In this document: piece by piece, positions 22,386 to 32,667 of the stretch | Layout of the letters: the number at the start of each line of letters is the position of its first letter | Position numbering within the stretch: position 1 is the stretch's first letter | DNA from: Magnetococcales bacterium | GTDB taxonomy: Bacteria > Pseudomonadota > Magnetococcia > Magnetococcales > Magnetaquicoccaceae | Direction of reading: 5' to 3' | Length of the DNA: 64,000 nt | Assembly (NCBI GenBank): GCA_011089965.1 | Contig: JAANAU010000003.1 | Span: 1-64,000 of the forward strand | Translations under genes and position numbers: made by a program | The notes under the pieces: model-generated | Database searches by the model: none | Seen by the model: only the letters and a program-made list of their open reading frames with translations | Told to the model about the DNA's origin: nothing

Positions 22386-25301
22386 ATGACCCATCCTGAA
22401 TTTGTCTTGTTGCGCCGCGAAGCCGTGGCGGCCCTGAAACTGACCGTGGAGTCCTACCGTCACCAGACCACCGGGGCACGTCATGTCCACCTGGTGGCCG
22501 ATGACCCGCATAACGCCTTTCTGGTGGCCTTTCTGACCGTACCCCGGGACTCGACCGGGGTGGCCCATATTCTGGAACATACCGCCTTGTGTGGGAGTGA
22601 ACGTTATCCGGTGCGCGATCCCTTTTTCATGATGCTCAGGCGCTCTTTGGCCACCTTCATGAATGCCTTCACTTCCAGCGACTGGACCGCCTATCCCTTT
22701 GCCTCGCAATCGCGCAAGGATTTTGATAATTTATTGCGGGTTTATCTGGATGCCGCCTTTTTTCCCAACCTGCATGCCTTGGATTTTGCCCAGGAGGGGT
22801 GTCGGATCGAGTTTGCCGAACCGTCCAATCCCGACTCGGAGCTGGTGTTCAAAGGGGTGGTCTTCAATGAAATGAAAGGGGCCATGAGTTCCCCGGCGCG
22901 TGTGCTGTCTCAAACCCTTTCGGCCCACCTCTTTCCCACCACCACCTATCACTTCAACAGCGGTGGCGATCCAGAGGAGATACCAGATTTGACCTGGGAA
23001 GGTCTGAAAAGTTTCCATGCCCGTTATTATCACCCCTCCAATGCCATTTTCATGACCTATGGCGAGATTCCGGCCAGCCACCATCAGGCCCGTTTTCAGG
23101 AGCTGGTGTTGTCCCGTTTTGCGGATAATCCCGGGGCATCGGCCATTCCAGATGAACAGCGATATGCTGCGCCGCTTCAGGTTGAGGATCACTATGCCCT
23201 GGATGGTGCCGAGGAGACGGGTGGCAAGACCCATATCGTGCTGGGATGGTTGTTGGGGCGCGGCATGGAGATGGACAGCCTGCTCAATGCCCACATGATG
23301 AACGGCGTGTTGCTGGACAACAGCTCATCTCCACTGTTGCAGGTTCTGGAGACCACCGAATTGGGTGCTGCACCCTCCTCGTTGAGCGGGCTGGATGACT
23401 CCGGACGCGAGCTGGTGTTTGTCTGCGGTCTGGAAGGGTCTGAAGTCGAGCATGCCGATGCCGTGGAGCGGTTGGTGTTGGAGCTGTTGCAACGGGTTGC
23501 CCGCGACGGCGTGGAGCCGGAGCGTCTGGAGTCGGTATTGCACCAGTTGGAGCTGTCCCGTCGGGAGATCGGTGGGGACGGATTGCCATATGGCCTGAAG
23601 CTGTTGCTGAATGCCTTGACCCCGGCCTTGCACGGCGGGGATCCGGTGGCGGCTTTGGCATTGGATGAGGCCCTGGTGGGGTTGCGCGAGCGGGTGCAGA
23701 ATCCGGAGTTCATCAAGAAACTGGTGCAGGAGTGGCTGCTGGACAATCCCCATCGGGTGCGGGTGGTGTTGTCGCCGGATCCGCAACTGCATGCCCGTCG
23801 CAATGCGCGCGAGGTCGAACGGCTGCGCACCATTCGGGCTGCCCTGGATGAAGCGGCACAACAGCAGGTTCTGGAGCAGACCCGTCTGCTCACCGCCCGT
23901 CAGGAGATGGCCGATGACCCGGAGATTCTGCCCCGTCTTGAGCTGGAGGACATTCCCAACGAGATCTCCATCCCCGAAGGAGAGACGCAACCATTGGGGC
24001 AGTTGCCGGTCATTTGGTTCAAGGCAGCGACCAATCGACTGGTGTATCAACAATATGTACTCGATCCGCCCGAAATGAGCGCCGAGTTTCTGGATCTGTT
24101 GCCGATCTTTTCCACCTGTCTGCCCGAAGTCGGCTGCGGAGGACGGGATTATCTTCAGACCCAGGCCCACCAATCCGCAGTCAGCGGCGGCATTGCCGCC
24201 CGCATGGGGTTGCGGGCCTCGGTGGATGATCTGGGGCAGTATCGTTGCGTATTCTGCATCTCTGGCAAGGCGTTGTCACGCAATCAGCACGCTCTGTCCG
24301 AATTGCTGCAACAAACTCTGGATACGGCCCGTTTTGATGAACTCTCCCGTCTGCGTGAACTGGTGGCCCAGATGCGTTCGTCGGCAGAGTTGCGGGTCAC
24401 GGAGAACGGCCATGTGCTGGCTCTGTCTGCGGCTGGGGCCGGGTTGAGTCCGGTGGCGGCCCTGAACGATCACTGGGGTGGTCTTGTTGCGGTCAAACGT
24501 CTGAAAAATCTTGATAAAATGTTGGATGATCCACGCGAGTTGACCCGGTTTGCCGAGCGTTTGGAGGCATTGCGGGATCGGTTGCGCCAGGCCCCGGGCC
24601 GTATGCTGATTGTCGGGGAGGAGGAGGATTTCAGCAGTTTTGCCCAGGTTCTGGTCACGCAGTGGAGCGGCAGGGGTGGGGCGGGGGAGGGGCAATCCGG
24701 GATCAGTGCCGCTCCTCTGGCAGGTCCGGAACATCGTGCCTGGTCTACGGTGACGGCGGTCAATTTCTGTGCCCGGGTGCATAAAACCGTCTCCTACTCC
24801 CATCCCGATGCCCCGGTATTGGCGGTCTTGGGACTCTATTTGAAAAATGGTTATCTCCATCGGGCGATCCGTGAACGCGGTGGCGCATATGGGGGTGGGG
24901 CGGGTTATGATTCGGATAGCGGACTGTTCCGTTTCTACTCCTACCGGGATCCGCGACTGGAGGAGACCTTGACCGATTTCCAGCAGGCTCTGGATTGGCT
25001 CCTGGCTGGCAAGGCCGAATCCCGTGCCCTGGAAGAGGCGATTCTCGGCGTGATCGGGTTGATTGATCGTCCCGGGTCGCCTGCCGGTGAGGCCAAACGG
25101 GCCTTCCACGATGCGCTCTATGGTCGCGTTCCGGCAGCCAGACGGGCTTTTCGCCAACGGGTTTTGGAGGTGAGTGAACAGGATCTGCGGCGTGTGGTGG
25201 AACACCACCTGGTTGCAGACAAGGCCGGATTCGGCATTCTGACCAACGCCGAGGTTCTGGAGAAACGACTTGGGCCAGAGTGGCACAAAAAGAGTTTGTG
25301 A
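22386..25301 (+). CDS. M16C metalloprotease (presequence-protease/insulinase family)
   Basis: 971 residues, the normal length for the PreP/Cym1 group. The inverted zinc motif HILEH lies near residue 60 (GVAHILEHTALCGSERYPVRDPF), and the distal Glu is in FKGVVFNEMKGAMSSP. Two homologous halves are joined by a long helical linker; the C-terminal half has RERGGAYGGGAGYD, typical of the family's substrate-binding Arg/Tyr. It degrades short unstructured peptides in the cytoplasm or periplasm; no signal peptide is seen. AAGGATCC precedes the ATG. The deacetylase gene follows within three bases. Confidence 0.93.
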   Translation: MTHPEFVLLRREAVAALKLTVESYRHQTTGARHVHLVADDPHNAFLVAFLTVPRDSTGVAHILEHTALCGSERYPVRDPFFMMLRRSLATFMNAFTSSDWTAYPFASQSRKDFDNLLRVYLDAAFFPNLHALDFAQEGCRIEFAEPSNPDSELVFKGVVFNEMKGAMSSPARVLSQTLSAHLFPTTTYHFNSGGDPEEIPDLTWEGLKSFHARYYHPSNAIFMTYGEIPASHHQARFQELVLSRFADNPGASAIPDEQRYAAPLQVEDHYALDGAEETGGKTHIVLGWLLGRGMEMDSLLNAHMMNGVLLDNSSSPLLQVLETTELGAAPSSLSGLDDSGRELVFVCGLEGSEVEHADAVERLVLELLQRVARDGVEPERLESVLHQLELSRREIGGDGLPYGLKLLLNALTPALHGGDPVAALALDEALVGLRERVQNPEFIKKLVQEWLLDNPHRVRVVLSPDPQLHARRNAREVERLRTIRAALDEAAQQQVLEQTRLLTARQEMADDPEILPRLELEDIPNEISIPEGETQPLGQLPVIWFKAATNRLVYQQYVLDPPEMSAEFLDLLPIFSTCLPEVGCGGRDYLQTQAHQSAVSGGIAARMGLRASVDDLGQYRCVFCISGKALSRNQHALSELLQQTLDTARFDELSRLRELVAQMRSSAELRVTENGHVLALSAAGAGLSPVAALNDHWGGLVAVKRLKNLDKMLDDPRELTRFAERLEALRDRLRQAPGRMLIVGEEEDFSSFAQVLVTQWSGRGGAGEGQSGISAAPLAGPEHRAWSTVTAVNFCARVHKTVSYSHPDAPVLAVLGLYLKNGYLHRAIRERGGAYGGGAGYDSDSGLFRFYSYRDPRLEETLTDFQQALDWLLAGKAESRALEEAILGVIGLIDRPGSPAGEAKRAFHDALYGRVPAARRAFRQRVLEVSEQDLRRVVEHHLVADKAGFGILTNAEVLEKRLGPEWHKKSL

Positions 25302-25303
25302 GC

Positions 25304-26167
25304 ATGCGTGCAACCCATGCGGGCAGAAAACGGTTGATCGTCAATGCCGATGATTTGGGACTCAGTGTCGCAGTCAATCGCGGCATCCTGAAAGCGCATC
25401 GTCAGGGGATTGTCACCAGCGCCACCCTCCTGGCCAACGGACCAGCTTTTGACGATGCCGTGCAACGGATCCGGGAGGCTCCGGAACTGGGGATCGGTGT
25501 GCATCTGAATGTGTTGCGCGGCGCTCCTTTGACAGATCCGGAACGGTTGCCCCATTTGACCCGCAATGGTCGTTTTCATCTCTCCTGGAGCCGGATGGGG
25601 ATGGTCTGGCGTCCGGGGATGGCCGCAGAGATCGCCTGGGAATATCGCGCCCAGATCGAACGGGTTTTGGCAGCCGGAATCGCCATCACCCATCTGGATG
25701 GGGAGAAACATCACCAGCAATTTCCACCGCTGTTCCGACTGCTTCGGAGGCTGCTTCCAGAGTACGGGATTCGGGCCGTGCGCTGCGCACCCGAGTCCCT
25801 GACCTTCCGTTTTGGATTGACGAAAATGGTCAAGGTGGCTATTTTGAACACTCTTGTCCGGATCAACCGTGCATCTTTGGAGGCAACGGGCATCCGCTCC
25901 CCGGACCATCAGGCAGGCATTGCCATGACTGGAAAAATGACCGTATTGGCCCTGGAAACGATCCTGTCCAATCTGCCAGCAGGTGTCACTGAGCTTTGTT
26001 GTCATCCGGGTTGCATGGACGCGGAACATCTTTTGCAAACTGCCGATTTTGGATCTTTTTATATCGATGATCTCCGTGAGGGGGAACTGGCTCTGCTGAC
26101 GGCTCCAGACCTCAGACGCACGCTTGCACTTGCCGGAATCGATCTGATCCATTATGCCGATTTGTAA
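25304..26167 (+). CDS. hpnK: YdjC/ChbG-like deacetylase, probably HpnK
   Basis: 287 residues. I take the ATG at 25304, two bases past the stop of the protease; a GTG at 25280 is also open. The motif RLIVNADDLGLSVAVNRGIL supplies the metal-binding DD, with H in GIGVHLNVLRGAPL and later THLDGEKHHQQFP (HxxxxHH) and ELCCHPGCMD. This is the YdjC/HpnK pattern of carbohydrate deacetylases. HpnK is tied to hopanoid head-group formation. No other hopanoid gene is seen here, so the substrate is uncertain. Confidence 0.85.
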   Translation: MRATHAGRKRLIVNADDLGLSVAVNRGILKAHRQGIVTSATLLANGPAFDDAVQRIREAPELGIGVHLNVLRGAPLTDPERLPHLTRNGRFHLSWSRMGMVWRPGMAAEIAWEYRAQIERVLAAGIAITHLDGEKHHQQFPPLFRLLRRLLPEYGIRAVRCAPESLTFRFGLTKMVKVAILNTLVRINRASLEATGIRSPDHQAGIAMTGKMTVLALETILSNLPAGVTELCCHPGCMDAEHLLQTADFGSFYIDDLREGELALLTAPDLRRTLALAGIDLIHYADL

Positions 26168-26185
26168 TTTATAGCATGGAGTGGA

Positions 26186-27145
26186 ATGGTCATGTCCAAG
26201 GTCAGCATCGTTGTGCCGTTTTACAACGAGGCAGGTATTCTGCCCCGATTTCACAACGAAATGGTGCAGGTTCTCACATCTCTGGATCAGCGTGAATGCG
26301 AGCTGATCTACATCAACGACGGCAGCAAGGATCAGACCTGGTCCATTCTTCAAAGCCTGGCTGAACAGCCGCCGCCCGGAATCACCATTGTTTTGGTGGA
26401 TTTCCGGAAGAATTATGGTCAGACCGCTGCCTTGCAGGCAGGATTCGATCTGGCCACCGGAGATGTGATCGTGGCCATGGATGGCGACATGCAACATCTG
26501 CCCGCAGAAATCCCCCAGTTCCTGGCCAAAATCGACGAAGGCTACGATCTGGTCAGCGGTTGGCGTGCCAATCGCATCGATAACTACTGGTTGCGTCGTC
26601 TCCCCTCCATGCTGGCCAACCGCATGATGGCCAAACTCTCGGGCGTCTCCCTGCACGATTTCGGGACCACGTTTAAAGCCTATCGCCGTGAAGTGCTCCA
26701 TGAGATCAATCTCTACGGAGAACTGCATCGTTTCATCCCGGTTCTGGCCGCCGAACGCGGTGCCAAAATCTGTGAAATCCCGATCACCAATGTCCTGCGC
26801 TCCACCGGTCATTCCAATTATGGGATCTCCCGGACCTTTCGCGTCTTTTTCGATGTGTGGACTTTGGCCTTCCTCAGCCGTTTCGGCACCCGCCCCATGC
26901 ATGTATTGGGGTTGATCGGGGTGGGCTTCATGGGGATCGGTGCCCTGCTGATCCTGACGATCATTGTCGATTACCTGCTCTCGACCTCGGATTTTCGGGG
27001 CACGCTGCAAATTGCCATCATGATATTTTTGTTTGGCAGTCAATTGGTCGCCACCGGACTGGTGTTGGAAATGCTGGTCCGGGTCGGCCATGAAGCCACG
27101 GGGAAAAAGATTTACGCCATTCGCACCATCTCCAAATCCGGATGA
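26186..27145 (+). CDS. family 2 glycosyltransferase, polyprenyl-phosphate type
   Basis: 319 residues. The GT-A core has SIVVPFYNEAGILPRF, LIYINDGSKDQTW, FRKNYGQTAALQAGF and VAMDGDMQHLPAEIP (the DxD-like metal site). After residue 230 come two membrane helices (VLGLIGVGFMGIGALLILTI and TLQIAIMIFLFGSQLVATGL). This matches DPM1/ArnC-like enzymes that load sugars on to polyprenyl phosphate for the following membrane-bound transfer. The YfhO-like gene overlaps its stop by four bases, so both probably act in one surface-glycan pathway. Confidence 0.92.
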   Translation: MVMSKVSIVVPFYNEAGILPRFHNEMVQVLTSLDQRECELIYINDGSKDQTWSILQSLAEQPPPGITIVLVDFRKNYGQTAALQAGFDLATGDVIVAMDGDMQHLPAEIPQFLAKIDEGYDLVSGWRANRIDNYWLRRLPSMLANRMMAKLSGVSLHDFGTTFKAYRREVLHEINLYGELHRFIPVLAAERGAKICEIPITNVLRSTGHSNYGISRTFRVFFDVWTLAFLSRFGTRPMHVLGLIGVGFMGIGALLILTIIVDYLLSTSDFRGTLQIAIMIFLFGSQLVATGLVLEMLVRVGHEATGKKIYAIRTISKSG

Positions 27146-29334
27146 TCTTTATGGATCGGTTGTGGCACCGGATTGCGACCGCCAACAACGAACGTGGCTG
27201 GCTGCTGTTCTGGCTGGCCTGGTCGCTGTCGATTTCGGCCATCTACTGGATCTTTGGTCCGCACTCCTACTTGCGTATTCAAGATAACGCCGACTTCAAC
27301 ATCCCGTATCGGATCGCCGCAGCAAAGGATCTCTTGCACCATGGTTTGACCTACTGGCAGCCCAAATTCAGCGGGGGCATGCCAGCCATGGTCCATCCCA
27401 TGTTTGATAATTTCCTGATTGACGGGGTGCCTTATCTGCTGTTGCCTGCCTGGTTGGTGCATGGCATGGTCATGTGGTTGCAGCGATTCCTGGCCGGATA
27501 CATGACTTTCCGTTTGTGTCGTGGCCCGTTGCAGATGGATGGGATCGCAGCTCTGTTTGTCGGCATGAGTTTTTCCCTTTATCTGTGGAGCGTGCAGGAC
27601 TGGAAGCTGGTGGAGGCATTGGGTATGCCTGCCATTGCCTTGACCTTGTGGGTGTTGGAGCGACTGCTCGGCATGCGTGTCTGGCATGGGGTGGTGTTGT
27701 CTCTGGGTTTTGGGGTGGTGTTTGCGACTGTTTCACAAACATTCATCTTTACTTTCTTTTTTCTTGGAGCTGTACCGTTCTGGTTCTGGATCGTCCGCCA
27801 GGTGCGTTGGTCGGTGTTGTTGCCGTGTTATGGGGCTTTTGTGGTGGGTGTGCTGCTGACCGAAGCCCCGCAACTGATTGCCCTGTTGAGTTATCGTCCC
27901 TCCACAGCCCGTTTTTTGCTTTCCACAGACGGGGAATCCGTACCTGCTTTCATGGAGTCTGTCCGGCATGCCTGGCAGATCATGGGCTGGAGTGATGTGC
28001 CGAGGAATGGATTGTATTATGGTTTATGGATTCTGGGCATGGTGCTGACCCGCACGGATCCAGCCCGGAATCTGGCCTGGCGCTTGTTGATCCTGTTTTT
28101 GTTGTCCGGTGTGGGTGCGGAATTGTTGTATGCCGTGCAGCGCGGTTTTTCCTGGTTCATTCCCACTTCCAGTGGCAATCTGCTTGATTTGAACCAGTTC
28201 ACCGTATTTGTTGGACCGTTATTGGGTGGTATTGGTGTCCATCTTTTGCGTGTCCATCTGGAGCAGACACCTTCTGTCTGGGTGAAACCGCTACTCCGGG
28301 GAGTCCTTCTGATGGCCCTGGCGGTTCCGGTCTATTACGGGTTTCACGTCAGTTATCTGCTTAGTTATCGACTTGCCACGGACAATTTTGCGGTCAATTT
28401 CCAGAATCCACTGCTGCAAGAGTTGGGGCAAAAGCAGGCCAGAGTCTTGCCGCCGGAGCGGGTGGTCACGGTTGGAACCTGGCCGCCACGCATAACGGCA
28501 GCCTCCGGAGATCGGATCTATCCAGCGTATGTGTATGCCTATGGCCTGGAAAATGCGGATGGTTATTATCGTTTGCACTCGGCCCGGTATCACCGGCTCT
28601 GGCGGAGAATCATCAAAAAGACCTTGAATCACTATCCGGAAGTGGATCGCAGAACCTCCACGTGGTACTATCTGTTTCAGCCCCCTTTGCCGCGTTTTGT
28701 TTCACGTGCGCCATTGATCATGCAGGATTGGTACAATCTGGATCTGCTCTCTTTGGCCAATACCCGCTATATGATTTCCCACTGGCCGTTGGAGCATTCG
28801 GATTTGACATTGAGACACCATCCGGAACAGGAGTTGCGGGAGGGGCAGGCGTGGGAGCGATTGGGCAGAAGGGATCAGCTTTGGCAGACCTGGCTTGGCA
28901 ATGTGCCGCACCATGCCCTGTATCTCTATGAAAATAGGAATGTTTTGCCCCGTGCCTTCCTGGTGTCCAGGGTGCGGGTGGTTCCGGATGCCACGCGTTT
29001 GTTGGATGAGATGGAACAGACCCCTGCCGAAGGGTTGCGCCAGATCGCTTTTCTGGAACAGCCTCTGGCTTCAGAGATCAATCCCGGTTTGACGCAGGCT
29101 GAGGTCAATTGTGAACTCTATACCCCGGATCGCATGCAGTGGCGTGTGCGCAGCAATGGCCCTGGCGTATTGGTGGTGACCAACAATTATGATCCTTATT
29201 GGCGTGTGACCATCAACGGAAAATCCGGAACCATCATTCCCGTGGACCACGCCTTTCAGGGGGTAGTGCTGGAGGCCGGGGAGCACCAGGTGGTTTTGGA
29301 GTATTGGCCCCCTTACCGGCCTGGTTCATCCTGA
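27142..29334 (+). CDS. YfhO-like membrane protein (GT-C type)
   Basis: 730 residues. About 12 membrane helices fill residues 20-420, with charged loops such as RIQDNADFNIPYRIAA and KFSGGMPAMVHPMFDN that recall the GT-C acidic first loop. The C-terminal soluble part ends with NGPGVLVVTNNYDPYWRVTI and GKSGTIIPVDHAFQGV, the beta domain typical of YfhO proteins. YfhO is required for sugar modification of lipoteichoic acid in Gram-positives, using undecaprenyl-linked sugars, which fits the upstream polyprenyl-phosphate transferase. Its end overlaps the convergent MFS gene by 22 bases. Confidence 0.85.
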   Translation: MIFMDRLWHRIATANNERGWLLFWLAWSLSISAIYWIFGPHSYLRIQDNADFNIPYRIAAAKDLLHHGLTYWQPKFSGGMPAMVHPMFDNFLIDGVPYLLLPAWLVHGMVMWLQRFLAGYMTFRLCRGPLQMDGIAALFVGMSFSLYLWSVQDWKLVEALGMPAIALTLWVLERLLGMRVWHGVVLSLGFGVVFATVSQTFIFTFFFLGAVPFWFWIVRQVRWSVLLPCYGAFVVGVLLTEAPQLIALLSYRPSTARFLLSTDGESVPAFMESVRHAWQIMGWSDVPRNGLYYGLWILGMVLTRTDPARNLAWRLLILFLLSGVGAELLYAVQRGFSWFIPTSSGNLLDLNQFTVFVGPLLGGIGVHLLRVHLEQTPSVWVKPLLRGVLLMALAVPVYYGFHVSYLLSYRLATDNFAVNFQNPLLQELGQKQARVLPPERVVTVGTWPPRITAASGDRIYPAYVYAYGLENADGYYRLHSARYHRLWRRIIKKTLNHYPEVDRRTSTWYYLFQPPLPRFVSRAPLIMQDWYNLDLLSLANTRYMISHWPLEHSDLTLRHHPEQELREGQAWERLGRRDQLWQTWLGNVPHHALYLYENRNVLPRAFLVSRVRVVPDATRLLDEMEQTPAEGLRQIAFLEQPLASEINPGLTQAEVNCELYTPDRMQWRVRSNGPGVLVVTNNYDPYWRVTINGKSGTIIPVDHAFQGVVLEAGEHQVVLEYWPPYRPGSS

Positions 29335-30512
29335 CCCTTGAGCGCAAACCAGATTGTTCCAGCCAGACCAAAAGCGGCAGAACTCCAGAGATTGACCTCG
29401 GGTCCGATCTGCCAGAGCAGCGCCCCGATAAATGCCCCTGCCGCGACAAACAGATCCCGAACCAGATAATAGGCCCCAAAAGCCATGGCGCGGCGGTCGG
29501 GTTGGGCCAGATCGAGGATCAGGGCCTTGCGTGCCGGTTCGCCAAACTCCTTGAGTCCCCGGACGATGAAAGCGATCACCAGCATGGTAAAGCTGTCGGC
29601 ATGTAATAACAGTACCGGAAAGGCGGTAAAGAACAAAAAGGTGATGACCACAAACGGTTTTTTGCTGGTGCGGTCTGCCATCCAGGCCACAGGCAGATAG
29701 ATCAATACGGCGGTGGCCATTTCAATCGAGGTCAATACGCCGAATTCGACTGCTGAAACCGGGGTTGCGATCTCCTTCATGCACCAGATCACCACAAAGG
29801 CGTAGGGCATGTGTTCGCAGAAGCGCACCAGGATGTCTGCCACCAGCAGACGCCGCATATTGGGGGTCAGCAGGGTCAGAATGGTGGACCAGTGGTGGGG
29901 GTGTGGTGCAGCGGTGGGGCGATCATCCGGGATGAGGCGCTGCTGGGCATACAGACCTGTGCCAGCCAGGAGCAGGGCCAGGCCAAAGGAGATCCGGATG
30001 CCGTCTACCTCTCCGAACTGGTCAATACACAGACCACCCAGGATCGGACCCAGGGCCATGGGGATGCGTTTGACCAGAGAGTGCATGGTCACGCCCATGG
30101 TGCGTTTGGTCGAGGGGAGAACCTGGGCGATCAATCCCATGCTGGCTGGCAGTGACAAGGCGCTCCACGCCAGAAAGAACACGGCACCGATCAACACCGC
30201 TTCCCAGCGTGGAATGGCGATCACCAGTACATAGCCCAGCATGGCCGTGAGATTGATGATCAGCAGGCTTTTGTGGATGCCGAACCGTTCGGAGAGATAC
30301 CCCCCCGGATAGGAGTAAATCGCGCCCAGCAGATTGTGCAGCGCCCCGAACAGGCCGATCACCAGCGGACCACCCCCGAGAGCCAGTAAATAGATGGGCA
30401 GAAACCGTTCGGCCAGCCGTTCCCCCAATCCCATCAGAACGACCAACAGCAACAAACCGACGGTTGCGCGTTTCAGGGCGAAAAATTCCAACAGATGCCT
30501 GGATGGCGTCAT
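29313..30512 (-). CDS. MFS transporter
   Basis: 399 residues with 12 predicted helices. The signature loop between helices 2 and 3 is GGYLSERFGIHKS and its second-half counterpart is WMADRTSKKPFVV. The substrate is unknown. The start overlaps the chrA stop by four bases, making it the last gene of a five-gene leftward chain that starts at 34797. Its stop lies within the convergent YfhO-like gene. Confidence 0.88.
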   Translation of the reverse strand: MTPSRHLLEFFALKRATVGLLLLVVLMGLGERLAERFLPIYLLALGGGPLVIGLFGALHNLLGAIYSYPGGYLSERFGIHKSLLIINLTAMLGYVLVIAIPRWEAVLIGAVFFLAWSALSLPASMGLIAQVLPSTKRTMGVTMHSLVKRIPMALGPILGGLCIDQFGEVDGIRISFGLALLLAGTGLYAQQRLIPDDRPTAAPHPHHWSTILTLLTPNMRRLLVADILVRFCEHMPYAFVVIWCMKEIATPVSAVEFGVLTSIEMATAVLIYLPVAWMADRTSKKPFVVITFLFFTAFPVLLLHADSFTMLVIAFIVRGLKEFGEPARKALILDLAQPDRRAMAFGAYYLVRDLFVAAGAFIGALLWQIGPEVNLWSSAAFGLAGTIWFALKGQDEPGR

Positions 30513-31855
30513 GAGAGATAAACCTGAATCAAGCCCAATACCATGCAGACCAGGATGATACGCATGATCTCTTGTTTGTAACGGAACAGCGCAATAAAGG
30601 CGGCCAGGGCAATGATGGCCTGAATGGCTGCAAAACTACCGGAAAAGGGAGCAGCTTCCGTGGCGTGCGGCCAGAATACGTGCCAGGCGAAAAAGATCGC
30701 CAGATTGACGACAACCCCGACCACGGCAGCGGTAATGGCGGTCAGGGGAGCGGTAAATTTGAGATCCCCGTGTGTGGCCTCGATCAGCGGTCCGCCAGCC
30801 AGAATGAACAGATAGGAGGGCAGAAAGGTGAAAAGGGTTGCCACCGATGCTCCGGCAATTCCGGCGCTCAACAGGGCCTCGGGTCCGAACAGCTCCTTGG
30901 TCCAGCCGCCGATGAATCCGACAAAGGCCACCACCATGATCAACGGTCCGGGTGTGGTCTCGCCCAGAGCCAGGCCATCGACCATCTGCGCCCCGGTGAG
31001 CCAACCATAGGTCTCCACGCCGCCTTGATAAACATAGGGCAACACGGCATAGGCACCGCCAAAAGTGACCAGGGCGGCTTTGGTGAAGAACATTCCCATG
31101 GTATGCAGCGTGGGATTGGGCACGAGCAGGAGCATGATCAGGCCCCAAAGTGCCAGGAAACCGATGACCATGACCGCCATGCGCACAGGCTTGAACCGGA
31201 CATGCTCGGGAGGCGGGGTGTTGTGATCGATCAGGGCCGGACCGTAACTTTTGCCATGTGCGCCATGACCTCCGCCCCCCTTGAAGGCTTCGGGGGCGAT
31301 CTTGCCCCCGATGGCACCCAGGATGGCTGCGGCCAGTACGATCATCGGGAAGGGAACATGCAGGACAAAGATGGCCAGAAACGAGGCAATGGCCAATCCC
31401 CACAATACGCGGTTCTTGAGAGTGCGTGATCCGATGCGCCAGGCGGCAAAGAGTACCACGGCCACCACAGCCGGTTTGATGCCGGTAAACAACCCTTGTA
31501 CCCACCTCACGTCACCAAAGGCCAGATACAGGTAGGTCAAGGCGATCAGAATCAACAAGGAGGGGAGGACAAACAGGGTTCCTGCCACAATCCCGCCCCA
31601 GGTGCGATGCAGCAGCCAGCCGATATAGATGGTGAGCTGTTGGGCTTCGGGACCAGGGAGCAACATGCAGTAGTTCAAGGCGTGCAGGAATCGCTCTTCC
31701 GAGATCCAGCGGCGCTTTTCCACCAGTTCCTGATGCATGACCGCAATCTGTCCTGCCGGTCCGCCAAAACTGATGAATCCGAGCCGCAACCAGTATCGGA
31801 AGGCTTCCCAGAACGAGGGGTGAGGGGGAGGAGTCAACGGCGGGGAAGGGTTCAT
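30509..31855 (-). CDS. chrA: chromate-transporter family protein (ChrA, two-domain)
   Basis: 448 residues from ATG 31855, which overlaps the upstream permease stop (ATGA); the frame is open upstream but lies inside the permease gene. Two chromate-transport domains are visible: FGGPAGQIAVMHQELVEKRR with LPGPEAQQLTIYIG, and TFGGAYAVLPYVYQGGVE with LGETTPGPLIMVVAFVG. ChrA proteins export chromate by sulfate/chromate-type transport; some have other anion roles. The linker between the domains is His/Gly-rich (FKGGGGHGAHGKSYG), which is unusual. Confidence 0.93.
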   Translation of the reverse strand: MNPSPPLTPPPHPSFWEAFRYWLRLGFISFGGPAGQIAVMHQELVEKRRWISEERFLHALNYCMLLPGPEAQQLTIYIGWLLHRTWGGIVAGTLFVLPSLLILIALTYLYLAFGDVRWVQGLFTGIKPAVVAVVLFAAWRIGSRTLKNRVLWGLAIASFLAIFVLHVPFPMIVLAAAILGAIGGKIAPEAFKGGGGHGAHGKSYGPALIDHNTPPPEHVRFKPVRMAVMVIGFLALWGLIMLLLVPNPTLHTMGMFFTKAALVTFGGAYAVLPYVYQGGVETYGWLTGAQMVDGLALGETTPGPLIMVVAFVGFIGGWTKELFGPEALLSAGIAGASVATLFTFLPSYLFILAGGPLIEATHGDLKFTAPLTAITAAVVGVVVNLAIFFAWHVFWPHATEAAPFSGSFAAIQAIIALAAFIALFRYKQEIMRIILVCMVLGLIQVYLS

Positions 31856-32667
31856 GACGGGCCTTTGGGGGATTGAGAGATGAAACGGGCCGGATCCAGC
31901 CCGCGTTCCACCTGATTGACGCGCCACAAAGCCAGAACCAGACAGGCTGAGGCCCAGGTGATGGCAATGCCCCCTGCCCACCAGTAGGAAGAGGAGGTCA
32001 ATAACTCCATTGGTGAATGATAGAGTGGAGTTCGGATCAAGGTCAAGGCATGGGTGACTGGATTGATGATCATCAGACTTTTCAGCCACATCGGGGCGTG
32101 GTCCAGGGGAAACAGCGCGCCGGAGAGCATCCACATCGGCATGAGAAACACCGACATCACGGCATGAAATCCGGCGGTACTTTCCATGTTCCAGGCGATC
32201 AGAAAGCCCAAGGCCGTAAAGCCCAGCGTGGCGATCAGAAAGCCGCCAGTCAGCCAGACCAGACCGCTCCAGGTCAACGGAATGTCGAGAAGCGGGGCGG
32301 CCAGCAGCAAAGGCAACGTCTGGATGCCGGCAATGGCGATTCCGCCGATCACCTTGCCCATGACGATGGCCATGCGTGGTGCCGGGGAGACCAGCACCCC
32401 TTGCATCAATCCCTGGGCACGGTCCTCAATCAGGGTGATGGTGGAGAAGATGCCGGAAAAGAGCATCAACATCAACAATATTCCCGGATAGAAATATTCG
32501 GTGTACGAGATCTGTTCCATGCCTGGTGTTCGGAATGACGGGGAGAACCCGGCACCGAGAAAGGCCCAGATCAGCAGAGGTTGAGCCAGGCTGCCGATCA
32601 CGCGGTGGGGTTGACGAAAAAAGCGGATCCATTCCCGCCTGGCCAGGATCAGAGTGGCACGGATCAT
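31852..32667 (-). CDS. ABC-2 type transporter permease
   Basis: 271 residues with six hydrophobic helices. The N-terminus ILARREWIRFFRQPHRVIG and the motif LIEDRAQGLMQGVLVSPAPR are the coupling region of ABC-2 permeases, followed by LSGALFPLDHAPMWLKSLMI and NPVTHALTLIRTPL near the end. It pairs with the ATPase encoded just upstream (four-base overlap). The substrate is not evident; export of lipid, heme-related compound or polysaccharide are all compatible. Confidence 0.92.
   Translation of the reverse strand: MIRATLILARREWIRFFRQPHRVIGSLAQPLLIWAFLGAGFSPSFRTPGMEQISYTEYFYPGILLMLMLFSGIFSTITLIEDRAQGLMQGVLVSPAPRMAIVMGKVIGGIAIAGIQTLPLLLAAPLLDIPLTWSGLVWLTGGFLIATLGFTALGFLIAWNMESTAGFHAVMSVFLMPMWMLSGALFPLDHAPMWLKSLMIINPVTHALTLIRTPLYHSPMELLTSSSYWWAGGIAITWASACLVLALWRVNQVERGLDPARFISQSPKGPS

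Noticed and set aside
25118-27091. 657-aa open frame on the minus strand
   Set aside because: It crosses the deacetylase and glycosyltransferase genes, both with intact catalytic motifs; it is a shadow frame of GC-rich coding DNA.
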